The notes: generated by a model not told the origin, from the letters alone. A DNA stretch of 64,000 nt from Litorimonas sp051251645 (GCA_051251645.1 JBPOEY010000001.1:806001-870000), one strand, 5' to 3'. Shown: positions 44,545 to 54,413, counted from the first letter of the stretch. Numbers and translations are program-made.

Positions 44545-45414
44545 TTACATCAAACCTAACATCTTAAAGCTGGCGACATCTTCGCGGCCCACAATCAAAT
44601 GATCGTGAACGACGACATTAATCGCTTTGGCCGTCTGTACAATGGACTCGGTCAAGGTAATGTCTTGGCGCGATGGGGTCGGGTCGCCCGACGGGTGATT
44701 ATGGACAAGAATAATGGCGGTGGCTTCGTGGACCAGGGCGCGACGGACAATTTCACGCGGATAGACGGGCGCGCGGTCGACGGTGCCGTGTCCCACCACT
44801 TCGTCGGCGAGTAGCCGGTTTTTACGGTCGAGAAAGAGCACGCGAAATTGCTCGCGTCCTTCAAATTGCATCGCAGCGCGGCAATAATCTAGCAGAGCGT
44901 TCCAACTGGATAGAATAGGGCGATTGATGATCGAGCTTTTGCCGATTCGGATGCTGACCTGTTGCACGATTTTGAGGTGTTGCGCTGCGCTTGGGCCGAT
45001 CCCTTTGACCGTGGTGAGTTTTTCTACGGGTGCAGCGACGACTTCTGCCAGCGTTTCGAATTTTGCGAGCAAAGCCTTTGCGATTGGTTTGGTGTCGATC
45101 CGCGGCAACGCCTGAAACAAAATCAGTTCAAGCAATTCATAATCGTCAAAGGCGTCGGCACCGCGGCGCGCAAATTTGTCGCGTAACCGGTCGCGATGAT
45201 CGTGATAGTGCGGCTTAGGCTTCTTGGTCGCGGGGGCTGTAGGTTTAGGGCTATCAGGCTGCGCATCTTCCAGCTTTTCGGAACTAAAGGAGCTATCTTG
45301 CGAGTCTGAGGCTGGCCTAAGCCTTGGGGCAGGGCCTTCCGTGGCCTGCCGAAACAACGCTTCAAAGCCTTCGCTGGCTCGTTCTCCGGTTCGTGATCCG
45401 TCTTTAGGCGGCAT
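44545..45414 (-). CDS. radC: RadC family JAB/MPN-domain protein
   Basis: A 289-aa protein with a low-complexity, Pro/Ser-rich first 85 residues, a helix-hairpin-helix region (VKGIGPSAAQHLK) and a C-terminal JAMM metalloprotease-like domain: EVVGHGTVDRAPV and LVHNHPSGDPTPSRQD. The biological role is unclear despite the old repair name. The ATG at 45414 lies 11 bases inside the map gene in another frame and has no clear ribosome site, so the two are probably coupled. Confidence 0.9.
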   Translation of the reverse strand: MPPKDGSRTGERASEGFEALFRQATEGPAPRLRPASDSQDSSFSSEKLEDAQPDSPKPTAPATKKPKPHYHDHRDRLRDKFARRGADAFDDYELLELILFQALPRIDTKPIAKALLAKFETLAEVVAAPVEKLTTVKGIGPSAAQHLKIVQQVSIRIGKSSIINRPILSSWNALLDYCRAAMQFEGREQFRVLFLDRKNRLLADEVVGHGTVDRAPVYPREIVRRALVHEATAIILVHNHPSGDPTPSRQDITLTESIVQTAKAINVVVHDHLIVGREDVASFKMLGLM

Positions 45415-46225
45415 AGGGTTTATGCAGACCGGTTGGAGAGGCTGTGAAAATTTCGCAGCCATCTTTCGTGACACCAATGGAATGTTCGAACTGCGCGGTC
45501 AGTTTTCGGTCGCGCGTTACGGCAGTCCAACCATCTGATAGAACTTTCACGCCTGCGCGGCCTAGGTTGATCATAGGCTCAATGGTGAAAAACATCCCTT
45601 CGCGGAGTTCTTCACCGTGGCCGGGACGACCATAGTGAAGGATGTTGGGGCTATCGTGGAAGAGTTTCCCCAAACCGTGGCCGCAGAAATCCTCAACAAC
45701 TGAGCAGCGTTCGCCTTCAGCAAATTTTTGAATCGCGTGACCAATATCCCCCGTCGTATTGCCGGGCTTTACAGCCGCAATGCCTAACATGAGCGCATCA
45801 TACGTAATGCCCATGAGACGTTCTGCCCGGCGGTTTGGTTCGCCCGCCGCATACATGCGTGACGTGTCACCGTGCCAACCATCGACAATCACCGTGACGT
45901 CAATATTCAGCGTATCGCCATCTTTGAGCGGTTTATCGCCGGGAATGCCATGGCAAACAACATGGTTGATCGAGGTGCAAAGCGAATGTTTATACCCACG
46001 ATATCCGAGGGTTGCTGGTAGGGCGCCGTGATCAAGAATAAAGGTCCGCGCCGCGTCATCCAACGCGCCGGTTGTTACGCCGGGCTGTACCAGAGGGGCT
46101 AGATGGTCGAGGCACTCCGCCGCCAGTCGCCCGGCCTTGCGCATCCCTTCAAATCCTGACGCGCCGTGAATTTTTATGGCGCCATCACGAAGAGCGGGCG
46201 CATCAGATGCATCAGTGTAGTTCAT
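45404..46225 (-). CDS. map: Methionine aminopeptidase type I
   Basis: Removes the initiator Met. The 273-aa protein shows all metal ligands: His in VCHGIPG, Asp pair in NIDVTVIVDGWHGDTSRM, His in CGHGLGKLFHDSPN, Glu in FTIEPM and Glu in QFEHSIGVT. ATG 46225 follows a GGTGCAG; another in-frame ATG lies at 46234. The gene ends in overlap with radC. Confidence 0.95.
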   Translation of the reverse strand: MNYTDASDAPALRDGAIKIHGASGFEGMRKAGRLAAECLDHLAPLVQPGVTTGALDDAARTFILDHGALPATLGYRGYKHSLCTSINHVVCHGIPGDKPLKDGDTLNIDVTVIVDGWHGDTSRMYAAGEPNRRAERLMGITYDALMLGIAAVKPGNTTGDIGHAIQKFAEGERCSVVEDFCGHGLGKLFHDSPNILHYGRPGHGEELREGMFFTIEPMINLGRAGVKVLSDGWTAVTRDRKLTAQFEHSIGVTKDGCEIFTASPTGLHKPYAA

Positions 46226-46279
46226 CTGCACCATTTAGCAGTGGTTAAGCCGAACCGCTAGGGGGCGTCTCTGCTTAGG

Positions 46280-46738
46280 CTATGATTGTATGTGCCGCAT
46301 GTCGGATGCCGTATCCGAGGGCACATCAGGGGACTCTAGATTGAGATCAGGGTTATCATCCATGTGTTGGGTGAATAGTCGATCTATCTGTGAGTCACTA
46401 TATCCTTCTGCAATGGTCCGGATGCGATCGAGGCCCGCTTTGAGACGCAAAGACAACAAGGTCGATATTATACAGAACGCCAAAGGAATGAGTGCAACAA
46501 TCATTATGGTCCCATGAACCTTGATGGCGGAGGCGATTATAATGGCGGCTATTGCCGCCATTATAATGACTATGGTCCACAGACATAGGTGAACGATCAA
46601 TAAGGGCGCTGTCGCGCGCTCAAAAAGTTGGCCCTGCGCGAAGCGTAAAGCGAGTTTCGATGCGAGCGGTTTGTTGTGCCGTGCGCGGATAATGTGAACG
46701 AGGTCCAAAATCATTTCGCCGTGGGATATTGCTGTCAA
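46280..46738 (-). CDS. Small membrane protein of unknown function
   Basis: The 152-aa product has two hydrophobic segments (about 45-74 and 76-98) flanked by a basic N-terminal part and an acidic, Asp/Ser-rich C-terminal tail. The layout suggests an inner-membrane protein with both ends in the cytoplasm. It is 46 bases from map in the same direction and may be in one transcript with it. A second in-frame ATG lies eight codons on. I do not recognise a family. Confidence 0.6.
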   Translation of the reverse strand: MTAISHGEMILDLVHIIRARHNKPLASKLALRFAQGQLFERATAPLLIVHLCLWTIVIIMAAIAAIIIASAIKVHGTIMIVALIPLAFCIISTLLSLRLKAGLDRIRTIAEGYSDSQIDRLFTQHMDDNPDLNLESPDVPSDTASDMRHIQS

Positions 46739-46800
46739 TCTAAACTGCTCTCAAGGCCATTGAGATCATTGAGCACATCGATTTATCGGGTGATGCAAAA

Positions 46801-46830
46801 TTGACACACAGATGAAATTTTTTCGTCATA
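46801..46830 (+). promoter_or_regulatory. Candidate sigma-70 promoter for the TonB-dependent receptor
   Basis: A perfect TTGACA at 46801-46806 is followed after 17-19 bases by weak -10-like sequence (GTCATA or TCATAT, 46825-46831). It lies about 105 bases before the receptor start in an AT-rich region. The -10 element is poor, so this is tentative. Confidence 0.35.
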
Positions 46831-46935
46831 TCTGTCTTACAGCTTGGTCATCGTGGAAGGATGGTAATAGAGCATCACGTAATTGTGAGTCTTAGGGCCC
46901 ACAGGCAACGCATTTTTTTTGAAGGGAAGTTCTCA

Positions 46936-49881
46936 ATGCGAAGAACACTAAAGTCGAAGTTTTTACTTTCGACCATCATTGGCGGGGTTGTAGCCTCAAC
47001 TGGTATGACGGCCATGGCGCAAGACGCTGGCGCGGCTGTTGATGACGAAGTAATTGTTACGGGTTCGTTGATCCGCAATCCAAACCTCACTCGCTCAGCT
47101 CCTGTTGCAGTTATCTCAGGTGACGAAATTGAATTTCAAGGCGCTAGCCTGATCGAAGAAGTTCTGCGTGAAATTCCTGGTGTTGTGCCAAGCATTGGTG
47201 CGCAAGTGAACAACGGCAATGGTGGTTTCTCTTACGTCAACCTTCGTGGCTTGGGCTCAAACCGCAACCTGATCCTCGTTGACGGTGACCGTATGGCGCC
47301 ATCCGAGCTTAACGGCCGCTTTGATCTGAACAATATTCCAATTGCTCTGCTAGAGCGCACTGACGTCCTGACTGGCGGCGCCAGCACAACTTACGGTGCT
47401 GATGCGATTGCTGGTGTTGTTAACTTCATCACTAAAGATGATTTTGAAGGTTTTGAACTCAATACTTCTTACGGCACAACTGAGCGCGGTGACGGCGATA
47501 CAAAACGTATCGAAGCGACTGTTGGCGGCAATTTCGACGATGATAAAGGTAACGCTGTCTTGAGCGTTGGTTATCAAGAAGCTGAGCCTGTGTTCCAAGG
47601 TGACAGAGAAGCTTCTGAGTTTGTTCTTTTCTACTTCAACGGCGACCGTGGTGGTTCTGGCCTTGGGTCATTCAACTCGCGCTTTGGTAATGTGAACCCA
47701 ACAGGCGCGGACAACGCTAACCTGACTCTGGGTGGTGTTCAGGATGACCGTACGTTTGCTGCGGACTTTACCCCGTTCAACTACGCGCCTTTCAACACTG
47801 TCCAAGCGCCTTTCGAGCGGTACAACATCTTTGCTCAAGCTGATTATCAAATCACTGACGATGTTGAAGTCTACACAAAAGGTCTGTTCTCCCGGAACTC
47901 GGTTGATACAGTTATCGCGCCATCAGGTTCATTCGGTGACTCAGTCACAGTCGCTCTGAACCATGGTTTGTTGTCTGACGCTCAGCGAAATGCTTTCTGT
48001 GCCTTTGATACAGATCCTACTGTTGGTGTTTATGCGCCGCGCTATACGCAAGCTCAGTGTGATGCTGCTGCGACTGCAACAGATGCGTCTGATCCGAACT
48101 ACCTTGAAGTTGACACACAATTGCGTCGTCGGAATGTTGAAGGTGGTCCACGTATCAGTGACTACACGGCTGACTACTTTAACTACTCTCTTGGTTTCCG
48201 TGGTGACGTGACTGAAGACATCAGCTTCGATGTCAGTGGTTCATACGGTTCAAGCAAACAAATCCAGACTCAAAAAGGTTACTGGCTGAAGTCACGTTTC
48301 CGGAATTCACTGCTCGGTTGTCCAACAACAACTGACGGCTGTGTTCTTGTCGACTTCTTCGGTCCAACTGGGTCGATTGCTGATGATCAAGTCGCGTATT
48401 TGCAAGGTGGTGAAAGCGCTATCACAATCAACTTTGATATGTTGCAGTTCAAAGGTTACCTGAATGGGGACACCAACTTCACACTTCCTTGGGCAAACGA
48501 CTCCGTCAACTTCGCTGTTGGCGGTGAGTACCGTAAATATACAGGTTCACGTGAATCTGATATCCTGTCACAGTCCGGCGATCTCGGCGGCGCAGGCGGT
48601 GCGGCTCCAAACATCTTTGGTGGTTACGACGTCTATGAAGCTGTTGGTGAATTGTTGATCCCAGTTACGGATCAAATCACTGCCGAAGCTGGTTTGCGTC
48701 ATTCTGTTTACAATGTTGATGATTCCACTAACGGCGCATACGGGGCAACAACCTACAAAGCAGGTGTGAATTACAAGCCGATCGAAGATCTGTCTGTTCG
48801 TGCAACTTATGCCCGCGCAGTTCGTGCTCCGAATATTGCGGAATTGTTCTCTCCACAAAACGTTCTTTTGACGAACTTGTCAGATGATCCTTGTGCGTCT
48901 GTTGATGATGCAGGTGTCAATAATGGTAACGTTCCAACAGGTGCTTTGCGTGATGTTTGTATCGCTCAGGGTGCTCCTGCAGGAACAATTGGCTTCATTC
49001 CACAGCCTGCTGCGGGTCAAGCCAACTACACAGGTGGTGGTAACCTAGATCTGGACCCTGAAACATCCGATAGCTTCACAATCGGTCTTGTTTTCCAGCC
49101 ATCGACAATTCCAAACCTGTCTGTGACGCTTGATTACTACAACATCACAATCGATGATTCCATCAACCAGCCGACCCCAGGTGATGCGATTGCGGCATGT
49201 TTTGATAATCTTGATGCAACAAGCGCAGCCTGTGTAGGCATCGGACGTTCGCCAATCGACGGTAGCCTTAGCGGTGACAACGATACTGTAGCCGGTCTGC
49301 CATTGTTCACGTCCAACTCAGGTAACCTTGCAACGGACGGCATTGACATGGTTGTTTCTTACAATCGTGACATTGGTCAGTTTAACTGGGCGTCGAACCT
49401 CAGTGGTAACTGGACGAACAAGTCAACATTCCAGGCTCTGACTGGCGTATCACTTGATCGTGACTGTGTCGGATTATACAGTGCAAACTGTGCGTCTATT
49501 CAGCCTGAAGTGACATTTAATTGGCGGAACACTGTCAGCATCGACAAAGTCGATGTTTCACTTCTATGGCGCTTTATCAGCGGCAACGAGTATGAGTTCG
49601 CAGATACTGACACAGCTTTTGTTGGTGTGCCAGAAGGCGGAAACCTAGGTGAGCAGGACTTCAACTCAACACCTTCTTACAATCTGTTTGATTTGACTGT
49701 TCGTTACCGCATCTTTGACAATGTAACCCTGACAGGCGGCGTTGCTAACCTGTTCGATAAGGATGCACCTTTGACAGGTTCATTCATCGGGGCGACTGGC
49801 TTCAATAGTGCCAACACTTACCCATCGACATACGACACACTGGGTCGTCGCTTTAACATTGCGGCTAAAGTTAAGTTCTAG
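46936..49881 (+). CDS. TonB-dependent outer-membrane receptor
   Basis: A 981-aa outer-membrane transporter. It has a signal peptide (about 1-29, AMAQ), a TonB-box-like DDEVIVTGSLIRNP, a plug domain (about 45-170, with LREIPGVVPS, LRGLGSNRNLILVDG and GADAIAGVVNF) and a 22-strand barrel ending in the usual aromatic residue (AKVKF). It resembles the large alphaproteobacterial receptors for carbohydrates or other large solutes; the substrate cannot be told. ATG 46936 has AAGGGAAG eight bases upstream. Codons are strongly biased (many GGT, CGT, AAC) compared with nearby genes, a sign of high expression. A strong terminator follows. Confidence 0.94.
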   Translation: MRRTLKSKFLLSTIIGGVVASTGMTAMAQDAGAAVDDEVIVTGSLIRNPNLTRSAPVAVISGDEIEFQGASLIEEVLREIPGVVPSIGAQVNNGNGGFSYVNLRGLGSNRNLILVDGDRMAPSELNGRFDLNNIPIALLERTDVLTGGASTTYGADAIAGVVNFITKDDFEGFELNTSYGTTERGDGDTKRIEATVGGNFDDDKGNAVLSVGYQEAEPVFQGDREASEFVLFYFNGDRGGSGLGSFNSRFGNVNPTGADNANLTLGGVQDDRTFAADFTPFNYAPFNTVQAPFERYNIFAQADYQITDDVEVYTKGLFSRNSVDTVIAPSGSFGDSVTVALNHGLLSDAQRNAFCAFDTDPTVGVYAPRYTQAQCDAAATATDASDPNYLEVDTQLRRRNVEGGPRISDYTADYFNYSLGFRGDVTEDISFDVSGSYGSSKQIQTQKGYWLKSRFRNSLLGCPTTTDGCVLVDFFGPTGSIADDQVAYLQGGESAITINFDMLQFKGYLNGDTNFTLPWANDSVNFAVGGEYRKYTGSRESDILSQSGDLGGAGGAAPNIFGGYDVYEAVGELLIPVTDQITAEAGLRHSVYNVDDSTNGAYGATTYKAGVNYKPIEDLSVRATYARAVRAPNIAELFSPQNVLLTNLSDDPCASVDDAGVNNGNVPTGALRDVCIAQGAPAGTIGFIPQPAAGQANYTGGGNLDLDPETSDSFTIGLVFQPSTIPNLSVTLDYYNITIDDSINQPTPGDAIAACFDNLDATSAACVGIGRSPIDGSLSGDNDTVAGLPLFTSNSGNLATDGIDMVVSYNRDIGQFNWASNLSGNWTNKSTFQALTGVSLDRDCVGLYSANCASIQPEVTFNWRNTVSIDKVDVSLLWRFISGNEYEFADTDTAFVGVPEGGNLGEQDFNSTPSYNLFDLTVRYRIFDNVTLTGGVANLFDKDAPLTGSFIGATGFNSANTYPSTYDTLGRRFNIAAKVKF

Positions 49882-49906
49882 ATCTCACTCTGAGACTGAA
49901 ACAATT

Positions 49907-49935
49907 AAGGCGGGCCCTCGGGCCCGCCTTTTTTT
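49907..49935 (+). terminator. Strong rho-independent terminator after the receptor
   Basis: AAGGCGGGCC pairs with GGCCCGCCTT around CTCG, followed by a T run through 49935. Confidence 0.95.
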
Positions 49936-49982
49936 ATGGACCAAATCAATGGGTCCGAAGGATGTAAGTGTCTCTTGTTCGG

Positions 49983-50981
49983 TTAGGAGAGAATGAGAGG
50001 GATGCGGGCGTTGCTCGCCACGATCTTCGCCCACGTAAAAACTTTCTCAATCTCTTCCGCATGAAGCGTCTGACCCGATGTCCGATTGGTTTCTCTCGAC
50101 GTTCCATCAAAGTCGGCATTAGTTTTTGAATGACGCGTGAAAACGGGCCCGGATACGATCTCGTTAATTTTTTGGGCCTCAATATTCAGAGAAAAATGGT
50201 CAGATATCTGCATCATTATTCGTTCTGGCGACTTCATAAGTGTTGTGGAATCAACCGCTATGACGCGCTCGCGGCCCAATGTCTGATGTAGAGACATGAA
50301 GAGAGATTGTTGCGCGAGCCAAACCACGGCGGCCGTTTGCAAATCAGTCAAGCGGATATAGTCATCGCCTTCTAAGCCGAGATCTATCATCCCGTCCCGC
50401 AATTGCTTGCTCATAAGATCGCGGACCCACAAGCGCCCCCACATACCCTTTCGAGCAATAGACCCCAAAAAATCTTCTAAAGGGGCGTATAGGACTAAGG
50501 CTTTGGTATCAGGCCGGAGTTGCATAACCTGGGGGGCAATAACGTTTATGAGGCTTGAAGGTTTCGCAATAAGGGTTTCCCCTTTTTCAAAAGGGCGGGC
50601 GAGTAAACCGAGAGCATCCGTAAGGACATCTTGTAGACTGTGATTCTGAGAGCCTCTGGCTTTCCAACCCACAATATCATTTAAAATCACAGGCTCTTTA
50701 AAGCCCATCGAGACACCTGGAATATCAAAAGCGCGCGTGAGAAGCGTGGAGCAGCAATAACCAGAATGAAAAATGAAATGTAGCGGCGCCGTATTCGCCG
50801 CGAGCATGGCGTGCTTTCGCTTAATAGCTTGCGGTGCTTTTGCCCCTTTTAAATACTCATCCGTTAGAAAAACAGCAGCGCGATGGTCGTCTCGGTTGGC
50901 TTCAATGAAGTGAACTTCATCTCGAATTGGGTCGTAACGATGCGGCCACCAGTTTGGGTCTTGGGGAATGCTTGCGATCAT
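49983..50981 (-). CDS. Sulfotransferase-like P-loop protein
   Basis: The 332-aa protein has FIFHSGYCCSTLLTRAF at about 69-85, the PAPS-binding P-loop pattern of sulfotransferase-family proteins, with KPSSLIN following. Whether it transfers sulfate is not certain; relatives of this type are often found beside TonB-dependent receptors. It is convergent with the receptor gene and read from a promoter in the next gene-free stretch. The ATG at 50981 lacks a strong ribosome site. Confidence 0.72.
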   Translation of the reverse strand: MIASIPQDPNWWPHRYDPIRDEVHFIEANRDDHRAAVFLTDEYLKGAKAPQAIKRKHAMLAANTAPLHFIFHSGYCCSTLLTRAFDIPGVSMGFKEPVILNDIVGWKARGSQNHSLQDVLTDALGLLARPFEKGETLIAKPSSLINVIAPQVMQLRPDTKALVLYAPLEDFLGSIARKGMWGRLWVRDLMSKQLRDGMIDLGLEGDDYIRLTDLQTAAVVWLAQQSLFMSLHQTLGRERVIAVDSTTLMKSPERIMMQISDHFSLNIEAQKINEIVSGPVFTRHSKTNADFDGTSRETNRTSGQTLHAEEIEKVFTWAKIVASNARIPLILS

Positions 50982-51342
50982 AATCGTTTAATAGACGAAT
51001 TTGCGAGGAACGGTATGTCTGAACGTAAACTTTTGACATTCGTTGATGATGAACGGCTGATTATTTAGTCGGAGTAGAGGGCTCAACCTCCAAATAGGTG
51101 AGCCCAAACGCGTGCGAATGGATTATATCCCGTGGAAATATCGCCTGTTTAGTTCCAATTATTGCGAACGACTTTGCCTAATTTGGATGTCTTCCGACTC
51201 TAATGTGTCGCAGACCGTTTCCACCGCTTGCCCCTTGTGACCGCCTTTGCTAAGCGGCGCGCGATTGACGTAAAGGGATTCCCCTTTGCGCTTGTTAATA
51301 CACGCCGGACCTTCCCGGTTTTTGCTGACGGACATAACTTAC
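50982..51342. other. Gene-free region before the atp operon
   Basis: No credible gene is seen. GGGCTCA (51079-51085) and TGAGCCC (51099-51105) form an imperfect hairpin. AAAGGG/CCCTTT (51272-51287) forms a short stem just upstream of atpH. TTGACG at 51265-51270 is a possible -35 box but has no well-spaced -10. The interval must hold the promoters of both the sulfotransferase-like gene and atpH. Confidence 0.5.
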
Positions 51343-51900
51343 GTGACTTCTGAAGACGTCATTACGGGCGAAGCCCCGGCTCGCTATGCGAAAGCGCTGA
51401 TGGATCTGGCGGATGACGCCAAGTCATTGGTTCGGGTTGAAAAAGACCTCAAATCTATCGCTGCAGCCTTTAAGGAAAGCGACGAACTTCGTCGCTTCGC
51501 GATCAGCCCTGTTTTTGCGACCGAAGATAAGGTCGCAGCGATGACGGCGATCGCAAAATCCGCAAAAGTTAGCGTTTTAACGCAGCAATTTGTTGGTACA
51601 GTCACGGCCAATCATCGGGCCGGAGATTTGCCTATGATTATCGCCGCCTTTAATGAGATGGTTGCTTTGCGCCGCGGAAGCCAAGTCGCAAAAGTCACAT
51701 CCGCTTCTAAGTTGACGACCGCACAGCTGACACAACTGAAATCAAAATTAAAAGCCGAGACAGGTAAGACAGTAGACATGGATGTCTCTGTTGATCCGGA
51801 CTTGCTTGGCGGCTTTGTCGTCAAATTGGGGTCTCGGCTCTATGATGCTTCGCTCAAAACGAAACTCGAGGATTTACGCCTCGCCCTCAAAACGGCTTAA
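51343..51900 (+). CDS. atpH: ATP synthase F1 delta subunit
   Basis: Links the F1 head to the stator. The 185-aa protein shows ARYAKALMDLADD at the start and LGGFVVKLGSRLYDASLKTKL near the end, both family motifs. The GTG at 51343 gives the usual length; no clear ribosome site is visible, and a TTG at 51322 is possible. First gene of the F1 operon; the F0 genes are elsewhere, as usual in alphaproteobacteria. Confidence 0.95.
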   Translation: MTSEDVITGEAPARYAKALMDLADDAKSLVRVEKDLKSIAAAFKESDELRRFAISPVFATEDKVAAMTAIAKSAKVSVLTQQFVGTVTANHRAGDLPMIIAAFNEMVALRRGSQVAKVTSASKLTTAQLTQLKSKLKAETGKTVDMDVSVDPDLLGGFVVKLGSRLYDASLKTKLEDLRLALKTA

Positions 51901-51965
51901 AAACCGCTCACCGAATTTAAGACGCGTCACGCGCACACGATAAAGATCTGAAGAGGACACCGTCC

Positions 51966-53507
51966 ATGGACATTCGCGCCGCTGAAATCTCCACAATCCT
52001 TAAACAACAAATCAAGGATTTTGGCAAAGATGCTAAAGTTTCTGATGTGGGTCAGGTCCTGTCCGTCGGTGACGGGATTGCCCGAGTTTATGGCCTCGAC
52101 AGCGTTCGCGCGGGCGAAATGGTCGAATTTCCCGGTGGCATCAAAGGGATGGCACTGAACCTCGAGACCGACAATGTCGGTGTTGTGATCTTCGGTGATG
52201 ACAAATCTATCAAAGAAGGTGACCAAGTGCGCCGTCTTGGCGAAATCGTTGATGTGCCTGTCGGTAAAGGCCTGCTCGGGCGTGTTGTTGATCCGCTCGG
52301 CAACCCCATCGATGGCAAAGGCCCGATTGAGGCGACAGAACGTCGCCGCGTTGATGTTAAAGCCCCCGGTATTATCCCGCGTAAATCCGTTCACGAACCT
52401 GTTCAAACAGGAATCAAAGCGATTGACGCGCTGATCCCGATTGGTCGCGGTCAACGCGAACTGATCATTGGTGACCGTCAGACAGGTAAAACAGCTGTCG
52501 CGATTGACGCGATCCTGAACCAGAAAGCCGCGTTCGACGATGGCCGTGAAGCGGACCAGCTTTACTGTATCTATGTCGTGATTGGTCAAAAACGTTCAAC
52601 CGTCGCGCAGCTTGTGAAGACACTCGAAGAAAACGGCGCGATGGATTATTCCATCGTTGTGGCGGCGACAGCGTCAGAGCCAGCTCCGCTCCTTTATCTC
52701 GCACCGTTCTCTGGTTGTGCGATGGGCGAATATTTCCGCGACAATGGCATGCACGCTTTGATCGTTTATGATGATCTGTCGAAGCAAGCCGTGGCTTACC
52801 GTCAAATGTCACTCCTGCTGCGTCGCCCTCCGGGCCGCGAAGCCTATCCGGGCGATGTCTTCTATCTCCACTCCCGTCTGCTTGAACGTGCGGCGAAAAT
52901 GGGTGATGATTATGGGAACGGTTCACTAACGGCGCTGCCGATCATTGAAACCCAAGGTAACGACGTGTCGGCCTTTATTCCGACCAATGTGATTTCGATT
53001 ACCGATGGCCAAATCTTCCTCGAAACTGATTTGTTCTTCCAAGGTATCCGTCCCGCGCTAAACGTCGGCCTGTCCGTGTCCCGTGTGGGTTCTGCGGCGC
53101 AGATCAAAGCGATGAAACAGGTTGCAGGCCCGATTAAAGGTGAGCTGGCACAATACCGCGAAATGGCGGCCTTTGCGCAGTTCGGTTCTGATTTGGATGC
53201 GTCGACGCAAGCGCTTCTGGCGCGTGGCGACCGCCTCACGGAACTGCTTAAGCAGCCACAATTCTCTCCGCTGCAAGTCGAAGAGCAAGTTGTCGTTCTT
53301 TATGCGGGCACTCGGGGTTATCTCGCCAAGATCGCTGTCAATGATGTGCAAGATTATGAAGCCAAGCTTCTGTCTCACATCCGCACCGATCAAAAAGCGC
53401 TCCTGTCCGATATTTCGACACAGAAGAAGCTGACGGACGAGATTGAAGGTAAGATCAAGGACGTGCTCGAAGCGTTCACATCGAACTATATATCGGCCAA
53501 AGGGTAG
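51966..53507 (+). CDS. atpA: ATP synthase F1 alpha subunit
   Basis: Non-catalytic nucleotide-binding subunit of the F1 hexamer. The 513-aa protein carries the P-loop GDRQTGKTA, the segment PAINVGLSVSRVGSAAQ as PALNVGLSVSRVGSAAQ, and the usual start MDIRAAEISTILK. AGAGGA lies eight bases upstream of ATG. Followed after nine bases by atpG. Confidence 0.98.
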   Translation: MDIRAAEISTILKQQIKDFGKDAKVSDVGQVLSVGDGIARVYGLDSVRAGEMVEFPGGIKGMALNLETDNVGVVIFGDDKSIKEGDQVRRLGEIVDVPVGKGLLGRVVDPLGNPIDGKGPIEATERRRVDVKAPGIIPRKSVHEPVQTGIKAIDALIPIGRGQRELIIGDRQTGKTAVAIDAILNQKAAFDDGREADQLYCIYVVIGQKRSTVAQLVKTLEENGAMDYSIVVAATASEPAPLLYLAPFSGCAMGEYFRDNGMHALIVYDDLSKQAVAYRQMSLLLRRPPGREAYPGDVFYLHSRLLERAAKMGDDYGNGSLTALPIIETQGNDVSAFIPTNVISITDGQIFLETDLFFQGIRPALNVGLSVSRVGSAAQIKAMKQVAGPIKGELAQYREMAAFAQFGSDLDASTQALLARGDRLTELLKQPQFSPLQVEEQVVVLYAGTRGYLAKIAVNDVQDYEAKLLSHIRTDQKALLSDISTQKKLTDEIEGKIKDVLEAFTSNYISAKG

Positions 53508-53516
53508 GGACCAAGC

Positions 53517-54413
53517 ATGGCCTCTCTCAAAGAGCTCAAGAGTCGGATCTCCAGCGTCAAAAATACGCAGAAGATCACGCGGGCCATGCAAATGGTCGCG
53601 GCGGCGAAACTGCGTAAAGCGCAGGAAGCGGCTGAGTCCGCACGGCCCTACGCCGAGCGTATTCGCGGCGTGATTTCTAATTTGGCTAACTCAATGGGTG
53701 ATGGCGGCGATGCGCCGAAACTACTCGTCGGCACAGGCTCACAAGATACGGTCTTGCTTGTCGTCGCAACGGCCGATCGCGGCCTGTGCGGTGGTTTTAA
53801 TACCAATATCGTGCGTAAAGCGCGCGAAGAAATTGTCGCACTTGAGCGTGCGGGTAAGACCGTTAAGCTCTACCTGATTGGTAAAAAAGGCTACGATCAA
53901 CTGAACCGTCTCTATAGCGATAATGTGGTCAAATATATCTCGCTCAAAGAGGAGCGTAAGCTTCATGCGGGTATTGCCCGAAATATCGGCGAAGACATTA
54001 CGGCCATGTTCGACGCGGGTGATTTTGATGTTGCCAAGCTGATCTTTGCGAACTTTAAAAACGTTATGGAACAGGTTCCTGTTTCCCAAACGATCATCCC
54101 GGCCAACGCCTCTATAGAGGTCGCTGACGTGGATGCCGGTGGCCCGGACTTGAACGGTGCAATTTATACGTATGAGCCGGACGAAGCGGGCATCCTGCGT
54201 GTTCTGCTTCCCCGCTCGATCAACACACAAATCTTCTCTGCCTTGCTGGAAAACCAAGCGGGCGAGATGGGCTCCAAAATGGCCGCGATGGATAGCGCCA
54301 CGCGGAATGCGGGCGATATGATTGATAAGCTGACGTTGACCTTTAACCGGACACGTCAGGCCAGAATTACGTCCGAACTCATTGAAATCATTTCAGGCGC
54401 GGAAGCGCTTTAA
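53517..54413 (+). CDS. atpG: ATP synthase F1 gamma subunit
   Basis: Central rotor shaft of F1. The 298-aa protein has the conserved N-terminal helix ASLKELKSRISSVKNTQKIT in part, ADRGLCGGFN and the C-terminal helix MDSATRNAGDMIDKLTL. An insertion of moderate length near residues 200-215 is common in alphaproteobacteria. atpD starts 25 bases after its stop. Confidence 0.97.
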   Translation: MASLKELKSRISSVKNTQKITRAMQMVAAAKLRKAQEAAESARPYAERIRGVISNLANSMGDGGDAPKLLVGTGSQDTVLLVVATADRGLCGGFNTNIVRKAREEIVALERAGKTVKLYLIGKKGYDQLNRLYSDNVVKYISLKEERKLHAGIARNIGEDITAMFDAGDFDVAKLIFANFKNVMEQVPVSQTIIPANASIEVADVDAGGPDLNGAIYTYEPDEAGILRVLLPRSINTQIFSALLENQAGEMGSKMAAMDSATRNAGDMIDKLTLTFNRTRQARITSELIEIISGAEAL

